Positions 8,233-17,780 of a DNA stretch of 45,028 bases are shown one piece after another; the stretch's first letter is position 1, and each line of letters opens with the position of its first letter. Under the pieces are notes generated by a model, which was given only the letters and a program-made list of their open reading frames with translations, did not search any database and was not told the DNA's origin. The position numbers and the translations under genes are program-made. The stretch spans positions 1 to 45,028 of the forward strand of contig NZ_BJNV01000041.1 in NCBI RefSeq assembly GCF_006539865.1, in the 5' to 3' direction. This DNA comes from Zoogloea ramigera. GTDB lineage: Bacteria; Pseudomonadota; Gammaproteobacteria; Burkholderiales; Rhodocyclaceae.

Positions 8233-11200
8233 ATGCGTCCACGTCAGATATCCCCGCGCGGTGTGATCCGGGTTGCGCTTGTTTACGCGCTGCTCGGTGC
8301 GTTCAGCATGTTGCTGGCCATCGCCCCCGGCTTTGCCAGCCCGGTCTTTCCGTCGGCCGGGGTGGCGCTGGCCTGCGTGTTGTGGATGGGGCGCACGGGG
8401 CTGGTGGGGGTCGCCCTCGGCTCCCTGTTGCTCAATCTGCCCCATGCGCTGCTGATCGGCCAGCCGCCGGCCACGGCGCTTGGCGTCGGGCTGAGCACCG
8501 CGCTGGGGGGCGCGCTCCAGGCCGGCGTCGGCGCGTGGCTGGTGCGGCGCTCGATCGGCGAGGGCTGGCGCGAGCTGACCCGTGAGCGCGATGCTCTGCG
8601 TTTCCTGCTCCTGGGCGGCGTGCTGGCCTGCCTGGTCTCGGCCTCGGTCGGGGTCACGGGCCTGTATGGCCTCGGGGTGATCGACCCGGTCGAATACGCC
8701 TACGCGTGGTGGAACTGGTACGTGGGCGACGCGCTGGGGGTGATCGTCTTCGCGCCCCTTTCGCTGTGCTTTCTCGATCGGCACAGCCCCCTGTGGGCCG
8801 AGCGCCGGCGGCGTTTCGTGGGGCCGATGCTGCTCACCCTCGGGCTGGTCGGGCTGGCCTTCTTTGGCGTCAGCCAGTGGGAGCAGCAGATCCAGAAGAA
8901 CCATCTGCAGGCCGACGGCGAGGGCGTGGCCAAGGTGATCGCGGACCGCCTGGTGACCCACCGGGAGGTGCTCGCCTCGCTGCGCAATTTCATCGAGGCG
9001 ACGCCCGATTTCAGCTTTCAGCAGTTCGAGCATTTCACGCGCATCACGCTGCGCGACGACCCGGACATCTTTGCGCTGAGCTTCAACGACATCGTCCGGG
9101 CCGCCGATCGGCCGGCCTACGAGCAGGCCATGGGCCGGCTGGTGCCCGGCGGCAGCTTCCGCATCACCGAGCGCGACAGCGAGCGCAGGCTGGTGGCGGC
9201 CGGCGCCCGCCCGGAGTATGTGGCGGTGCGCTACATCGTGCCGCTGGCGTCGAACCGGCCGGCGCTGGGTTTCGACATCGCCTCCGAGCCGATCCGGCAG
9301 GACGCGGTGCGCCGCGCGACGGCCTCTATGGGCGTGGCGGTCACCTCGCCGATCCAGCTGGTGCAGGAGAACCGCCCGCGGGTCGGCATCCTCGAGGTCC
9401 TGCCGGTGCGCGACGTTCGGGGCGGAGATGAGGCTCGGCGCCCGCTGGGCTTTGCCGTGTCGGTGGTGAAGGTGGACGAGATGGTCGACATCGCGACCCA
9501 CGGCCGTGTCCCCGATGGGCTGACCTTCCAGCTCACCGACCCCGGCGCCCCGGCGGGCCAGGGCGTGCTCTACCGCTCGCCCGGCTTCGATACGTCGATG
9601 GCCGATCAGTCACCGGGTTGGCAGACCACGCTGCGGATGGGCGACCGGGGCTGGACGCTGGCGGTCCATCCGACCCGGGCCTACCACCACGAACACCGGG
9701 CCGGCATGGTCTGGGCCCTAGGTGTGGTGGGCCTGCTGCTGACCCTGCTGCTGCAGATCCTGATGCTCGGCATGACCGGGCGGACCGCGGTCATCCAGCG
9801 CCAGAACAATGCCCTGAAGGCCAGCGAGGAGCGTTACCAGCGCCTCTTCAACGACAGCCCGTTGCCGGTGTGGCTGTACGACGCGGAGAGCCTGCGCTTC
9901 CTGATGGTCAACGACTTTGCGGTGGCCCACTACGGCTGGTCGCGGGACGAGTTCCTGCAGATGCGCCTCTCGGATGTGCTGGCCCCCGACGCCGCGCCGG
10001 CGGCCGGGCCGATGCCGGAGGATGCGCCGCCCCAGTGCCGGCATCGGCGGCGGGACGGCTCGACGATAGACGTGATCGTGCGCGCCACGCCGGCCCCCTA
10101 CGGCGCGGTGGATGCCCGCATGGAGGTGATCCAGGACATCTCCAAGGAGATCCGGCTGATCGCCGCCCGCGAGTCGGCCGAGCAGGCCAGCCTCGCCAAG
10201 AGCCGCTTCCTGGCCATCGTCAGCCACGAGCTGCGCACCCCGATGAACGGCATCCTGGGCATGGCCCAGCTGCTGCTGCGCCCCGCCCTCGACGACGACC
10301 AGCGGCGGGAGTACGTGCACACCATCCTCAAGTCGGGCAAGCTGCTGCTCGGCCTGCTCAACGACATCCTCGACTTCTCGAAGGTCGAGGCCGGCAAGCT
10401 CGAGCTGCGCCCCGCGGTGCTGGATGTGGCCAGCCTGCTGGCCGAGGTGCGTGAGCTCTTCGAGGAGCAGGCCACCCGCAAGGGGCTCGCCTTCGAGGTG
10501 AACTGGCAGGGGCCGGCCGGCCTGTGCTGCCTGGCCGACCGGCAGCGCCTGGTGCAGATGCTGTCCAACCTGGTGGGCAACGCGGTGAAGTTCACCGACC
10601 GGGGCAGCATCCGGGTGGAGGGGCGTCAGGTGGGCGCGGCCGATGGCCTGGTGGAGCTGGAGTTTGCGGTGACCGATACGGGCGTCGGTGTGCCCGTCGA
10701 CAAGCAGCATCTGCTGTTCCAGCAGTTCTCCCAGGCCGACAACACCTCCACCCGGCAGTACAGCGGTACCGGGCTCGGGCTGTCCATCGTCAGCAGCCTG
10801 GCCAGCCTGATGGGCGGCAGCGTGGGGCTGGACAGCGCCGCGGGCGAGGGCGCGCGTTTCTGGTTCCGGGTGCGCGTCGAGCCCGCCGCCGACGCCACCA
10901 CGTTGCCCGAACCGGCCGACGAGGTGCCCCAGGCGCCGGTGGCCGGGCTGGGCGGGCGGGTGATGGTCGTCGAGGACAACCTGATCAACCAGCGGGTGGT
11001 GGTGGCGCTGCTGAACGCCCTCGGCGTGGCTTCGGTGTGCGTGAACAACGGCCTGCAGTGCATCGAGCGCCTGCAGGCGGGCGATGCCCCCGACGCGATC
11101 CTGATGGACATCCAGATGCCGGAGCTCGACGGGCTGGCCACCACCCGCTGGCTGCGCCAGTGGGAGACCGAGCACGGACGGCCGCGCCTGCCGGTGATCG

Positions 11201-11595
11201 CCCTCACCGCCAATGCCTTCGCCGGCAACGTGGATGTGTGCCTCGAGGCCGGCATGGATGCCTTTGTCGCCAAGCCGGTGATGCTGCAGCCGCTGGCGGC
11301 GGCGCTGGGCTGCTGGCTGCCGGCGGCGGGGGCGGCGCCCAGGCTGCCGAAGCCGTCGGAGAAGGCGGTGGACCAGGCCCGGCTGGCCGAGCTGGTGGAG
11401 CAGATGGACACGCTCCTCGCGCTGGACGACTTCGATGTGTTCGTGCGCTTCCGCGAGCTGCAGGCCCTGCTTGCCGGCACGCCGCTGGCCGGCGGGTTCG
11501 ACGAGGTCGGGCGCTTGATCGAGCAGCTCCGCTTTGATGCGGCGCGGGCGTCGCTGCGTCGCGCCGAGGCCCGCGCCTGTGAGGCTGCGACGTGA
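8233..11595 (+). CDS. Hybrid sensor histidine kinase (MASE1-CHASE-PAS-HisKA-HATPase-REC)
   Basis: This large membrane kinase has 1120 residues from the chosen ATG. The first ~220 residues form several hydrophobic helices of MASE1 type, followed by a further helix and a periplasmic CHASE domain (about residues 235-460, including the typical DDPDIFALSFN region). After another helix come a PAS domain, HisKA with SHELRTPMNGILGM (His665), HATPase (GSGTGLGLS-like) and a receiver domain with acceptor Asp959 in LMDIQMPELDG. About 60 residues follow the receiver, without a clear Hpt histidine. An open frame reaches back to a GTG at 8086 that overlaps the preceding gene, but that stretch is AT-rich, contains the TATAAT box and looks non-coding. 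GGAG at 8218-8221 supports ATG 8233. CHASE domains bind small ligands; the ligand here is unknown. Confidence 0.88.
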   Translation: MRPRQISPRGVIRVALVYALLGAFSMLLAIAPGFASPVFPSAGVALACVLWMGRTGLVGVALGSLLLNLPHALLIGQPPATALGVGLSTALGGALQAGVGAWLVRRSIGEGWRELTRERDALRFLLLGGVLACLVSASVGVTGLYGLGVIDPVEYAYAWWNWYVGDALGVIVFAPLSLCFLDRHSPLWAERRRRFVGPMLLTLGLVGLAFFGVSQWEQQIQKNHLQADGEGVAKVIADRLVTHREVLASLRNFIEATPDFSFQQFEHFTRITLRDDPDIFALSFNDIVRAADRPAYEQAMGRLVPGGSFRITERDSERRLVAAGARPEYVAVRYIVPLASNRPALGFDIASEPIRQDAVRRATASMGVAVTSPIQLVQENRPRVGILEVLPVRDVRGGDEARRPLGFAVSVVKVDEMVDIATHGRVPDGLTFQLTDPGAPAGQGVLYRSPGFDTSMADQSPGWQTTLRMGDRGWTLAVHPTRAYHHEHRAGMVWALGVVGLLLTLLLQILMLGMTGRTAVIQRQNNALKASEERYQRLFNDSPLPVWLYDAESLRFLMVNDFAVAHYGWSRDEFLQMRLSDVLAPDAAPAAGPMPEDAPPQCRHRRRDGSTIDVIVRATPAPYGAVDARMEVIQDISKEIRLIAARESAEQASLAKSRFLAIVSHELRTPMNGILGMAQLLLRPALDDDQRREYVHTILKSGKLLLGLLNDILDFSKVEAGKLELRPAVLDVASLLAEVRELFEEQATRKGLAFEVNWQGPAGLCCLADRQRLVQMLSNLVGNAVKFTDRGSIRVEGRQVGAADGLVELEFAVTDTGVGVPVDKQHLLFQQFSQADNTSTRQYSGTGLGLSIVSSLASLMGGSVGLDSAAGEGARFWFRVRVEPAADATTLPEPADEVPQAPVAGLGGRVMVVEDNLINQRVVVALLNALGVASVCVNNGLQCIERLQAGDAPDAILMDIQMPELDGLATTRWLRQWETEHGRPRLPVIALTANAFAGNVDVCLEAGMDAFVAKPVMLQPLAAALGCWLPAAGAAPRLPKPSEKAVDQARLAELVEQMDTLLALDDFDVFVRFRELQALLAGTPLAGGFDEVGRLIEQLRFDAARASLRRAEARACEAAT

Positions 11596-11634
11596 TTCAC
11601 TCCTTGAACCCCGCGCCGGGGTTATGATTTGCTC

Positions 11635-12915
11635 ATGAAAGTCATCCTTGTCGTCGACGACGACGCCACCAACCTGCGCACCCTGGGCGAGCTCCTGCGC
11701 CCCGAATACCGGGTGCGCCTGGCCAGCTCCGGCGAGGATGCCCTGCGCATCGCCGGCAGCGACCCGCGCCCCGACCTGATCCTGCTCGATGTGATGATGC
11801 CGGTGATGGACGGTTACGAGGTGCTGCGCCGCCTCCAGGCCGACGAGGCGACCCGGACGATCCCGGTGGTCTTCGTCACCGCGCTGCACGACGAAGACTC
11901 CGAGCAGCGCGGTTTCGAGCTGGGCGCCGCCGATTTCATCCACAAGCCTATCCGCGCAGCGGTCGCCCTGTCGCGCATCCGCGCCCAGATCGACGCCCGG
12001 ACTGCCCGGGAGAGCCTGCGGCGCAAGGCCCAGCATATGGCGCGGGTGGCCGAGCAGGGTGCCGAGCAGCTCGAAAACACGCGGCAGCAGCTGCTGCAGT
12101 CCGAAAAAATGGCCTCCATCGGCCAGCTGTCGGCGGGCATCGCCCACGAGATCAACAACCCGGTCGGTTTTGTGGCCTCCAACCTGGCGGCGCTCGGGCG
12201 CTACCTTGACGATCTCTTCTCCATCATCGACGCCTGCGCCGCCGAATCCGGCGCCCCGGCGGAGCAGCGCCTCGCCGAAGTGCGAGGCCTGATGCAGCGC
12301 CTGGAATACGATTATTTGAAGGAGGACGTGCTCGATCTGCTCGCCGAATCAAAGGAGGGCGTCGAGCGGGTCCGCCAGATCGTCGCCGACATGAAGGGCT
12401 TCTCCCATGCCGGGGCGTCAGGCTGGCAATGGGCCGATCTGCATGGCGGGCTGGATTCCACGCTCAACATCGCCCGCAGCACCTTCAAGCACCACTGCAC
12501 CCTCGTCAAGCGCTATGGCGAGCTGCCGCAGATCCACTGCATCCCGTCCCAGCTCAACCAGGTGTTCATGAACCTGGTGGTCAATGCCGCCCAGGCCATC
12601 GAGGGCTCGGGCGAGATCACCGTCACCACCGGGCGGGTCGGCGACGATTCGGTTCAGGTGAGCATCGCTGACACCGGCAAGGGCATCTCCCCGGAAGGCC
12701 TGCGCCGCCTTTTCGAGCCCTTCTACACCACCAAGCCGGTGGGCGAGGGCACCGGGTTGGGGCTCACCCTGTCGCGGGAGATCGTCCAGCGCCATCGCGG
12801 GCAGATCGAGGTGAACAGCGAGCTGGGCAAGGGGACGGTGTTCACGCTGACATTACCCATCGACCCGGTGCTCGACATCGACGCCGACACCGAGCCCCCT
12901 GCGGCTGCCGTTTGA
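11635..12915 (+). CDS. Response regulator-histidine kinase (REC-HisKA-HATPase)
   Basis: This soluble 426-residue protein begins with a receiver domain (acceptor Asp52 in LLDVMMPVMDGYE, conserved Thr and Lys later). It continues through a coiled coil to a HisKA box, AHEINNPVGFV (His171), and an HATPase ending in TLPI. The kinase half closely resembles that of the c-heme kinase at 6521-8089, with the same H-box and the same sequence before it, so the two are paralogues. It lies 39 bp after the MASE1 hybrid kinase and may take phosphate from it, acting as an intermediate in a phosphorelay. A TTG two codons upstream is possible, but ATG 11635 fits the family. There is no DNA-binding output domain. 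Confidence 0.9.
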   Translation: MKVILVVDDDATNLRTLGELLRPEYRVRLASSGEDALRIAGSDPRPDLILLDVMMPVMDGYEVLRRLQADEATRTIPVVFVTALHDEDSEQRGFELGAADFIHKPIRAAVALSRIRAQIDARTARESLRRKAQHMARVAEQGAEQLENTRQQLLQSEKMASIGQLSAGIAHEINNPVGFVASNLAALGRYLDDLFSIIDACAAESGAPAEQRLAEVRGLMQRLEYDYLKEDVLDLLAESKEGVERVRQIVADMKGFSHAGASGWQWADLHGGLDSTLNIARSTFKHHCTLVKRYGELPQIHCIPSQLNQVFMNLVVNAAQAIEGSGEITVTTGRVGDDSVQVSIADTGKGISPEGLRRLFEPFYTTKPVGEGTGLGLTLSREIVQRHRGQIEVNSELGKGTVFTLTLPIDPVLDIDADTEPPAAAV

Positions 12916-13073
12916 CGGCCAGCCCCTCCGGCGCGGTGCTGCATTGCAGGGCCGGGCTACCCGGAACGGTGTTTCCCGGACTGAATAAGCGCAAGTCCTA
13001 GCGCAAGACAACCCCGCAATGTGCCAGAATGTCACCCGTTTCGGGTGTGCTGGACACTTTTCGGGGGATTTTC

Positions 13074-13946
13074 ATGGGTTTGCGCCTCAAGTTCAATCTG
13101 GTTCTGCTGGTGGTCTTTCTTGCCGGCTTTGGTGTGGCGGGTTACATCTCCCACGATCTGCTCTTCCGGCACGCCCGCGAACAGGTGCTCGCCGAGGCGC
13201 GGCTGGTCATGGAGGCGGCGCTGGCGATCCGTGGTTATACCGTTGCTCAGGTGCGCCCGCACCTCGACCCGATCATGCATGAGCAGTTCCTGCCCCAGAC
13301 GGTGCCGGCTTACGCGGCCACCGAAACCCTGGCCGAACTGCGCAAGAAGTACCCCAACTACAACTACAAGGAAGCCACCCTCAACCCGACCAACCCCCGC
13401 GACCGGGCGTCGGACTGGGAGGTCGATCTGGTCCAGAACTTCCGCAACCGCCCCGACAGCAAGGAGATCACCGGCCAGCGTGACACGCCGACCGGCCGCT
13501 CGCTGTACGTCGCCCACCCGATCCGCATCGAGACGGCCGCCTGCCTGCCCTGCCACAGCACGCCGGGGGTGGCGCCCCCGAGCATGATCAAGGTGTACGG
13601 CAACGCCAACGGCTTCGGCTGGAAGCTCAACGAGGTGGTGGGCGCGCAGGTGGTTTCGGTGCCCATGTCGGTGCCGCTTGAAAACGCCAACCAGGCCTTC
13701 CGCACCTTCATGGTGTCGCTGGCGGGGGTGTTCGGTGCGGTCTTCGTGGTGCTCAACCTGATGCTCTCCTCGCTCATCATCGGGCCAGTGTCGCGCATGT
13801 CGGCGGCTGCCGACAAGATCAGCACCGGCGACTTCGACCAGCCCGAGTTCCCCGAAGAGGGCAAGGACGAGGTGGCAGTGCTGGCGAATGCCTTCAACCG
13901 GATGCGTCGCAGCCTGGAGAAGGCCATGCAGATGATCGATTCGTGA
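13074..13946 (+). CDS. Periplasmic c-heme sensor with HAMP domain (Tll0287/DUF3365-like)
   Basis: The 290-residue protein has an N-terminal membrane helix (about residues 7-28), a periplasmic domain with a heme c site CLPCH (Cys157-Cys160-His161), a second helix (about 203-226) and a cytoplasmic HAMP domain ending at the C-terminus. There is no kinase or cyclase output. The start at 13074 follows GGGGGA; the frame extends upstream to 13029 without family sequence. The stop lies 13 bp before the Ser/Thr kinase gene, so the two are almost certainly cotranscribed. The likely role is a redox or gas sensor passing its signal through HAMP to the neighbouring kinase; that pairing is inference from gene order. 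Confidence 0.85.
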   Translation: MGLRLKFNLVLLVVFLAGFGVAGYISHDLLFRHAREQVLAEARLVMEAALAIRGYTVAQVRPHLDPIMHEQFLPQTVPAYAATETLAELRKKYPNYNYKEATLNPTNPRDRASDWEVDLVQNFRNRPDSKEITGQRDTPTGRSLYVAHPIRIETAACLPCHSTPGVAPPSMIKVYGNANGFGWKLNEVVGAQVVSVPMSVPLENANQAFRTFMVSLAGVFGAVFVVLNLMLSSLIIGPVSRMSAAADKISTGDFDQPEFPEEGKDEVAVLANAFNRMRRSLEKAMQMIDS

Positions 13947-13959
13947 GCCGGGGCGCCCC

Positions 13960-15960
13960 ATGAGTGAAACGCTGAACCCGGCCGCCGAGCGCGACGCCTT
14001 TGCGCTGCGCGTCGGCTACGCCCTGAACGAATACCGCATCGAGCGGGTGCTCGGCGGCGGCGGCTTCGGTATCACCTACCTGGCCCACGACACCCACCTC
14101 GACTGCCGGGTGGCGATCAAGGAATACGCCCCCCGCAACCTGGTCACCCGGGGGGCGGGGTTCTCGCTGGTGCCCCGCTCGCCGGACGTGAGCCGCCGTT
14201 TCGAGCGCGGCCTGCAGCGCTTCCTGCTCGAGAGCCGGGCCCTGGCCAGCTTCCACAACCCGGGCATCGTGCGGGTGCTGCGCTATTTCCGCGCCAACGA
14301 AACCGCCTACATGGTGATGGACTACGAAACCGGCCAGCCGCTGCAACGCTGGCTGGTGGGCCGTCTGCCCCTCGACAAGACAATGCTGCTGCGCATCGTG
14401 CGGCCGCTGCTCGATGGCCTCGAGGTGGTGCATGGCACGGGCTTCCTGCACCGCGACATCAAGCCCGAGAACATCTACATACGTGCCGACGGCTCGCCGG
14501 TGCTGCTCGACTTCGGCTCGGCCCGGCGGGTCGAGGCCGACGGCTCCGACCAGGCGCTCACCGCCGTCCTCACCCCGGGTTTCGCCCCGGCCGAGCAGTA
14601 CCACCGCCACGGCAAGCAGGGGCCATGGACCGACCTCTACGCGCTGGCCGGCGTGATGTACTGGATGGTCACCGGCAACCGGCCGATGGAGGCCTTCGCC
14701 CGCCTGCGCGAAGACACCATGCCGACGGCCGCCGAGATCGGCAACAAGGACGTCTTCGACATCGAGCTGCTGCGGGCCATCGACTGGGCCCTCAAGCCCG
14801 ACGAGGACGACCGCCCGCGGCGAGTCGCAGATTTCCGCCGCGCCTGCCTGGGCGGCCCGGTGGGCGAGGTGGCGCCACCCGAGCCGCCCCGCTCCGAACC
14901 GCTACCCCTCGGCCTGTCGGCCTACGAGGCGCGCGCCTTCATCGGTGCCGTGCTGTTCGCCGACGTGGCCACGCCGGCCGACAAGGGTGCCAGCCGCTCG
15001 GAGGCCCGGGCGCTGCTCGCCCGCCTGCTGCGGCAGGTGCTGGGCCATGTCTCGCCTACCGCGCGTCTGGTGGTGAATACCAAGGAGGGTTGCGCCGTCT
15101 GCTGCGTGGGCGACCCCGAAGACGCCCTGCGTGCCGCGGTGCAGCTGGGCGAGATCGCCGCCGCCGAAGGCCTGGGCGTGCATATGGGCATCAACCTGGG
15201 CCCGGTGCGGGTGGCCCCCGACCCGGGGCCGGACGGGCGTTCGCGCATCCTCGGCGACGGCATCACCATCGCCTTCCGCATCATGCGTTTCTCCGAGCCC
15301 GGCCAGGTGCTGGCCGGCCGCTCCTACGTCGAGGTCATGCAGAACCTGGGGCGCAGCGTCGGCGAGCGTTTCCGCTACCTGGGCGTGCACCGTGACCCGC
15401 AGGCCCGCAACCACGAGCTCTACCTCTACAGCGGCGAGAGCATCACCACAGGTCTGCGCGGCCCCGACACCGTCGACCGCGGGGACGCGCCGCTACCCGG
15501 CATCGACGCCGCCGCCGTCGAGCACGCCGAGCGGGTGCTGGCCCAGCACATCGGCCCGATGGCCAGGCTGCTGGTGCGCCGGACGGTGCCCCGGGCCGCG
15601 AACCTCTTCGACCTGCACCGCCGGCTCGGCGCGCTGATCCCCGAGTCGGAGCCCCGCACGGCCTTCCTGTCGGCGGTGGTGACGATGGACTCGCGGCCGC
15701 TACCGGGCACCACCGAGATGCGCACCGACCTCGCCGCCAACCGCAGCGGCCCGGCCACCACGGCGCCGGGCATGATCCCCGACGCCGACCTGGCCCGCAT
15801 GGAGAAGCTGTTCGCCCGCTACATCGGGCCGATGGCCAAGGTGCTGGTGCGGCGCGAATCGCGCAACGCCAACAGCCTCGACACCCTGTGCCGGGCCCTC
15901 GCCAGCCACATCGACAAGGACGCCGACCGCCGGCGCTTCATGGCCGAAGCCGGCTTCTGA
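13960..15960 (+). CDS. Ser/Thr protein kinase with degenerate class III cyclase-like domain and two C-terminal IGPMA repeats
   Basis: Residues 25-300 form a eukaryotic-type kinase: glycine loop LGGGGFGIT, VAIKEY lysine, HRDIKPEN catalytic loop, DFGSAR metal site and FAPAEQY activation end. All are intact, so it is probably active. A class III adenylate/guanylate cyclase-like domain follows (about 325-490: VLFADV, GINLGPV, GDGITIAFRI). The first metal Asp is kept, but the second metal-binding segment is altered (KEGCAVCCVGD), so it may bind rather than make a nucleotide. Two copies of a ~50-residue domain end the protein (IGPMARLLVRR, about 530; IGPMAKVLVRR, about 625). These look like the DUF8082-type tails seen on other kinases. 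No transmembrane helix is seen, so it is cytoplasmic. It lies 13 bp after the heme-HAMP sensor. Confidence 0.88.
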   Translation: MSETLNPAAERDAFALRVGYALNEYRIERVLGGGGFGITYLAHDTHLDCRVAIKEYAPRNLVTRGAGFSLVPRSPDVSRRFERGLQRFLLESRALASFHNPGIVRVLRYFRANETAYMVMDYETGQPLQRWLVGRLPLDKTMLLRIVRPLLDGLEVVHGTGFLHRDIKPENIYIRADGSPVLLDFGSARRVEADGSDQALTAVLTPGFAPAEQYHRHGKQGPWTDLYALAGVMYWMVTGNRPMEAFARLREDTMPTAAEIGNKDVFDIELLRAIDWALKPDEDDRPRRVADFRRACLGGPVGEVAPPEPPRSEPLPLGLSAYEARAFIGAVLFADVATPADKGASRSEARALLARLLRQVLGHVSPTARLVVNTKEGCAVCCVGDPEDALRAAVQLGEIAAAEGLGVHMGINLGPVRVAPDPGPDGRSRILGDGITIAFRIMRFSEPGQVLAGRSYVEVMQNLGRSVGERFRYLGVHRDPQARNHELYLYSGESITTGLRGPDTVDRGDAPLPGIDAAAVEHAERVLAQHIGPMARLLVRRTVPRAANLFDLHRRLGALIPESEPRTAFLSAVVTMDSRPLPGTTEMRTDLAANRSGPATTAPGMIPDADLARMEKLFARYIGPMAKVLVRRESRNANSLDTLCRALASHIDKDADRRRFMAEAGF

Positions 15961-16040
15961 GCGCTCCCAGTGCCGGGCTCCGCCCAGCCCGCCCCCGTCG
16001 GGGGGCAGAGGCACTTGGTGCGGTCCTGCGTTTCCTCGAG
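15961..16040 (+). repeat. REP-like element, copy B
   Basis: This copy aligns over about 80 bp with 20041-20121. It holds two hairpins: GGGC-TCC-GCCC and CCCCC-GTC-GGGGG. It lies directly after the kinase stop, between convergent genes, and could act as a bidirectional terminator as well as a mobile repeat. Confidence 0.7.
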
Positions 16041-16057
16041 CTCCCGGCGGGCTCCGG

Positions 16058-17242
16058 TCAGGCCGGCCTGATCTGGCGGCCTGCGGCGACGCCCAGCAGC
16101 GGCATCCCCAGGGCCGCGATGGCGAACACAAGTGTGATCCGACCCTGGTCCACCAGCCAGCCGGCTGCGCTGACCCCCACCGATTGCCCCACGAAGAACA
16201 GTGAGACGGACAAGGCCAGGGCCAGGCTGCGGGCTTCCGGCGCGCGCTGGGTGATCTGGAACAGCAGGGCGCTGTGCAGCTGGTAATAGCCGAAGCCCGA
16301 GAGCAGCGCCGCGGCGAAGATCCAGCCCGGGTGCCCGGCGTAGAGGGCGACACCGTTGGCCAGCGCCACCAGCCCGGCCGCGCCCACCGGAAACGCCCAG
16401 TGGTTGATCCGCCGGCCCAGGCGCGCCGCCACGAAGGAGAACAGCAGGCCCCCCGCGCCGTACAGCAGCAGCGGCAGCGTGGCCTGGGACAGCGCCAGCC
16501 CGAAGCGCTCATGCAGGTAGAGGGGCAGGAAGGCGAGCACCCCGAAGACCAGCACCGCCTCCACGAAAAAGCAGGCCAGCACGCCCCGTGTCTCGCGGGC
16601 GTGGAGCATTCCCAGGGCCCTCCGGTAGAGGCTGGCCATGCTGCCAGCCGGGCCGGCCGCGCCGCGGGTTGTCGCCCCCAGGTGGGCCTTGCGCCAGAGG
16701 GCAAAGGCTATCAGCAGGTACAGCCCGGTGAGCACCCCGAAGGCCAGCCGCCAGAGCCCGAAGTCCACGCACAGGCCGCCCAGCACCTGGCCGAACACCA
16801 TGCCGAGAATCTGCCCCGAGAAGAGGCGGGCGAGGGTCGCCTGGCGCTGCTCGGCCGGCACGAGATCGGACACCGTGGCCATCGACATCGGGATGATGCC
16901 GGCCGCCGCCACGCCGGTCAGGATGCGGCAGGCGGTGAGCATCTCGAGGCTGGGCGCCAGCGCGGCCCCGAGGCTGCCGACGGCGCACAGGGCGGTGGCC
17001 CGGGTGACGATGCGGAAGCGCTCGAAGCGCTCGCCGAGGGGGCCGTAGACCAGCTGCATCGCGCCGTAGGCGATCGTGAAGCTGGTGATGATCAGTGCCA
17101 CCTCGGCGGTGGAGGCGGCGAACTGCCCCGCCAGCTGGGGCAGCATCGGATCGCAGACGCGAAACGAGGCTGAGCTGGCGAAGGCCGCCAGGGTCAGCAG
17201 AAACAGCAGCTGGCGGGTATCGGAGGTGGGGGCGGAGGGCAT
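16058..17242 (-). CDS. MFS transporter
   Basis: This is a 394-residue membrane protein with about 12 hydrophobic helices and the major-facilitator layout. The loop between helices 2 and 3 reads YGPLGERFER, matching MFS motif A, and CRILTGVAAAGIIP follows as the motif B region. It resembles drug:H+ antiporter or YnfM-like exporters of about 400 residues, but the substrate cannot be assigned. The open frame reaches back to 17389; the start at 17242 (MPSAPTSD) was chosen because the 49 extra residues are arginine/proline-rich and precede the first helix without family resemblance. The ribosome site is weak. It is convergent with the kinase gene. Confidence 0.85.
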   Translation of the reverse strand: MPSAPTSDTRQLLFLLTLAAFASSASFRVCDPMLPQLAGQFAASTAEVALIITSFTIAYGAMQLVYGPLGERFERFRIVTRATALCAVGSLGAALAPSLEMLTACRILTGVAAAGIIPMSMATVSDLVPAEQRQATLARLFSGQILGMVFGQVLGGLCVDFGLWRLAFGVLTGLYLLIAFALWRKAHLGATTRGAAGPAGSMASLYRRALGMLHARETRGVLACFFVEAVLVFGVLAFLPLYLHERFGLALSQATLPLLLYGAGGLLFSFVAARLGRRINHWAFPVGAAGLVALANGVALYAGHPGWIFAAALLSGFGYYQLHSALLFQITQRAPEARSLALALSVSLFFVGQSVGVSAAGWLVDQGRITLVFAIAALGMPLLGVAAGRQIRPA

Positions 17243-17440
17243 GGCGTGGGCGGCAAGCGCGAAGGTGGTTTCCGGGTGTCGCCGGTGACGTCTGCCGGGG
17301 CCCGCCTTCGATGCGCTTCGCGGGAGCAGGCTGAGCGGGAGGGCTGGCCCGGCGCTACCGGCTGACTGCGGATGATCCCGCGTCTGCAAAGGCGATTGCC
17401 GGTTTGAGGCGTTTCGACGGACAGCCGTGACATGGCAAAC

Positions 17441-17468
17441 AAAAAGCCCTTGCCGATGGCAAGGGCTT
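17441..17468 (-). terminator. Terminator of infA copy 1
   Basis: AAGCCCTTGCC pairs with GGCAAGGGCTT around a 3-base loop, and a T run follows on the minus strand. It lies 43 bp after the infA stop. Confidence 0.88.
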
Positions 17469-17511
17469 CATGTCTGGTCCGGGCCTTGTGCCCTGCGGGC
17501 GGGAGCCCGTC

Positions 17512-17775
17512 TTAGTAGCGGCGGGCAGGCGGCGGCGGCATGTTAGCCGATTTGGCCGGCAGGTGACGGAAGGTGATGCGGCCCTTGGTGAGGTCGTAGG
17601 GCGACATCTCGAGGGTGACCTCGTCGCCGGCGATGATGCGGATGTGGTTCTTCTTGAGCTTGCCGCCCGCATAGGCGATCAGGTTGTGACCGTTTTCGAG
17701 GGTGACGCGGTAGCGGCCGTCGGGCAGCACTTCGGTCACGCTGCCGTGCATTTCGATGAGTTCTTCTTTGGCCAT
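17512..17775 (-). CDS. infA: Translation initiation factor IF-1, copy 1
   Basis: IF-1 binds the A site of the 30S subunit during initiation. The 87-residue protein has the single OB-fold ([11 protein letters not shown]...[11 protein letters not shown]...[10 protein letters not shown]...GRITFRHL). A proline-rich 15-residue tail after FRHLP makes it longer than the usual 72 residues, as in other betaproteobacterial paralogues. The start follows AGGAG at 12 bp. It stands alone with its own terminator, not in the ribosomal protein operon. A paralogue lies 1.7 kb away (19203-19472), differing mainly at scattered surface positions and in the tail. Confidence 0.95.
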   Translation of the reverse strand: MAKEELIEMHGSVTEVLPDGRYRVTLENGHNLIAYAGGKLKKNHIRIIAGDEVTLEMSPYDLTKGRITFRHLPAKSANMPPPPARRY

Positions 17776-17780
17776 CTTCG

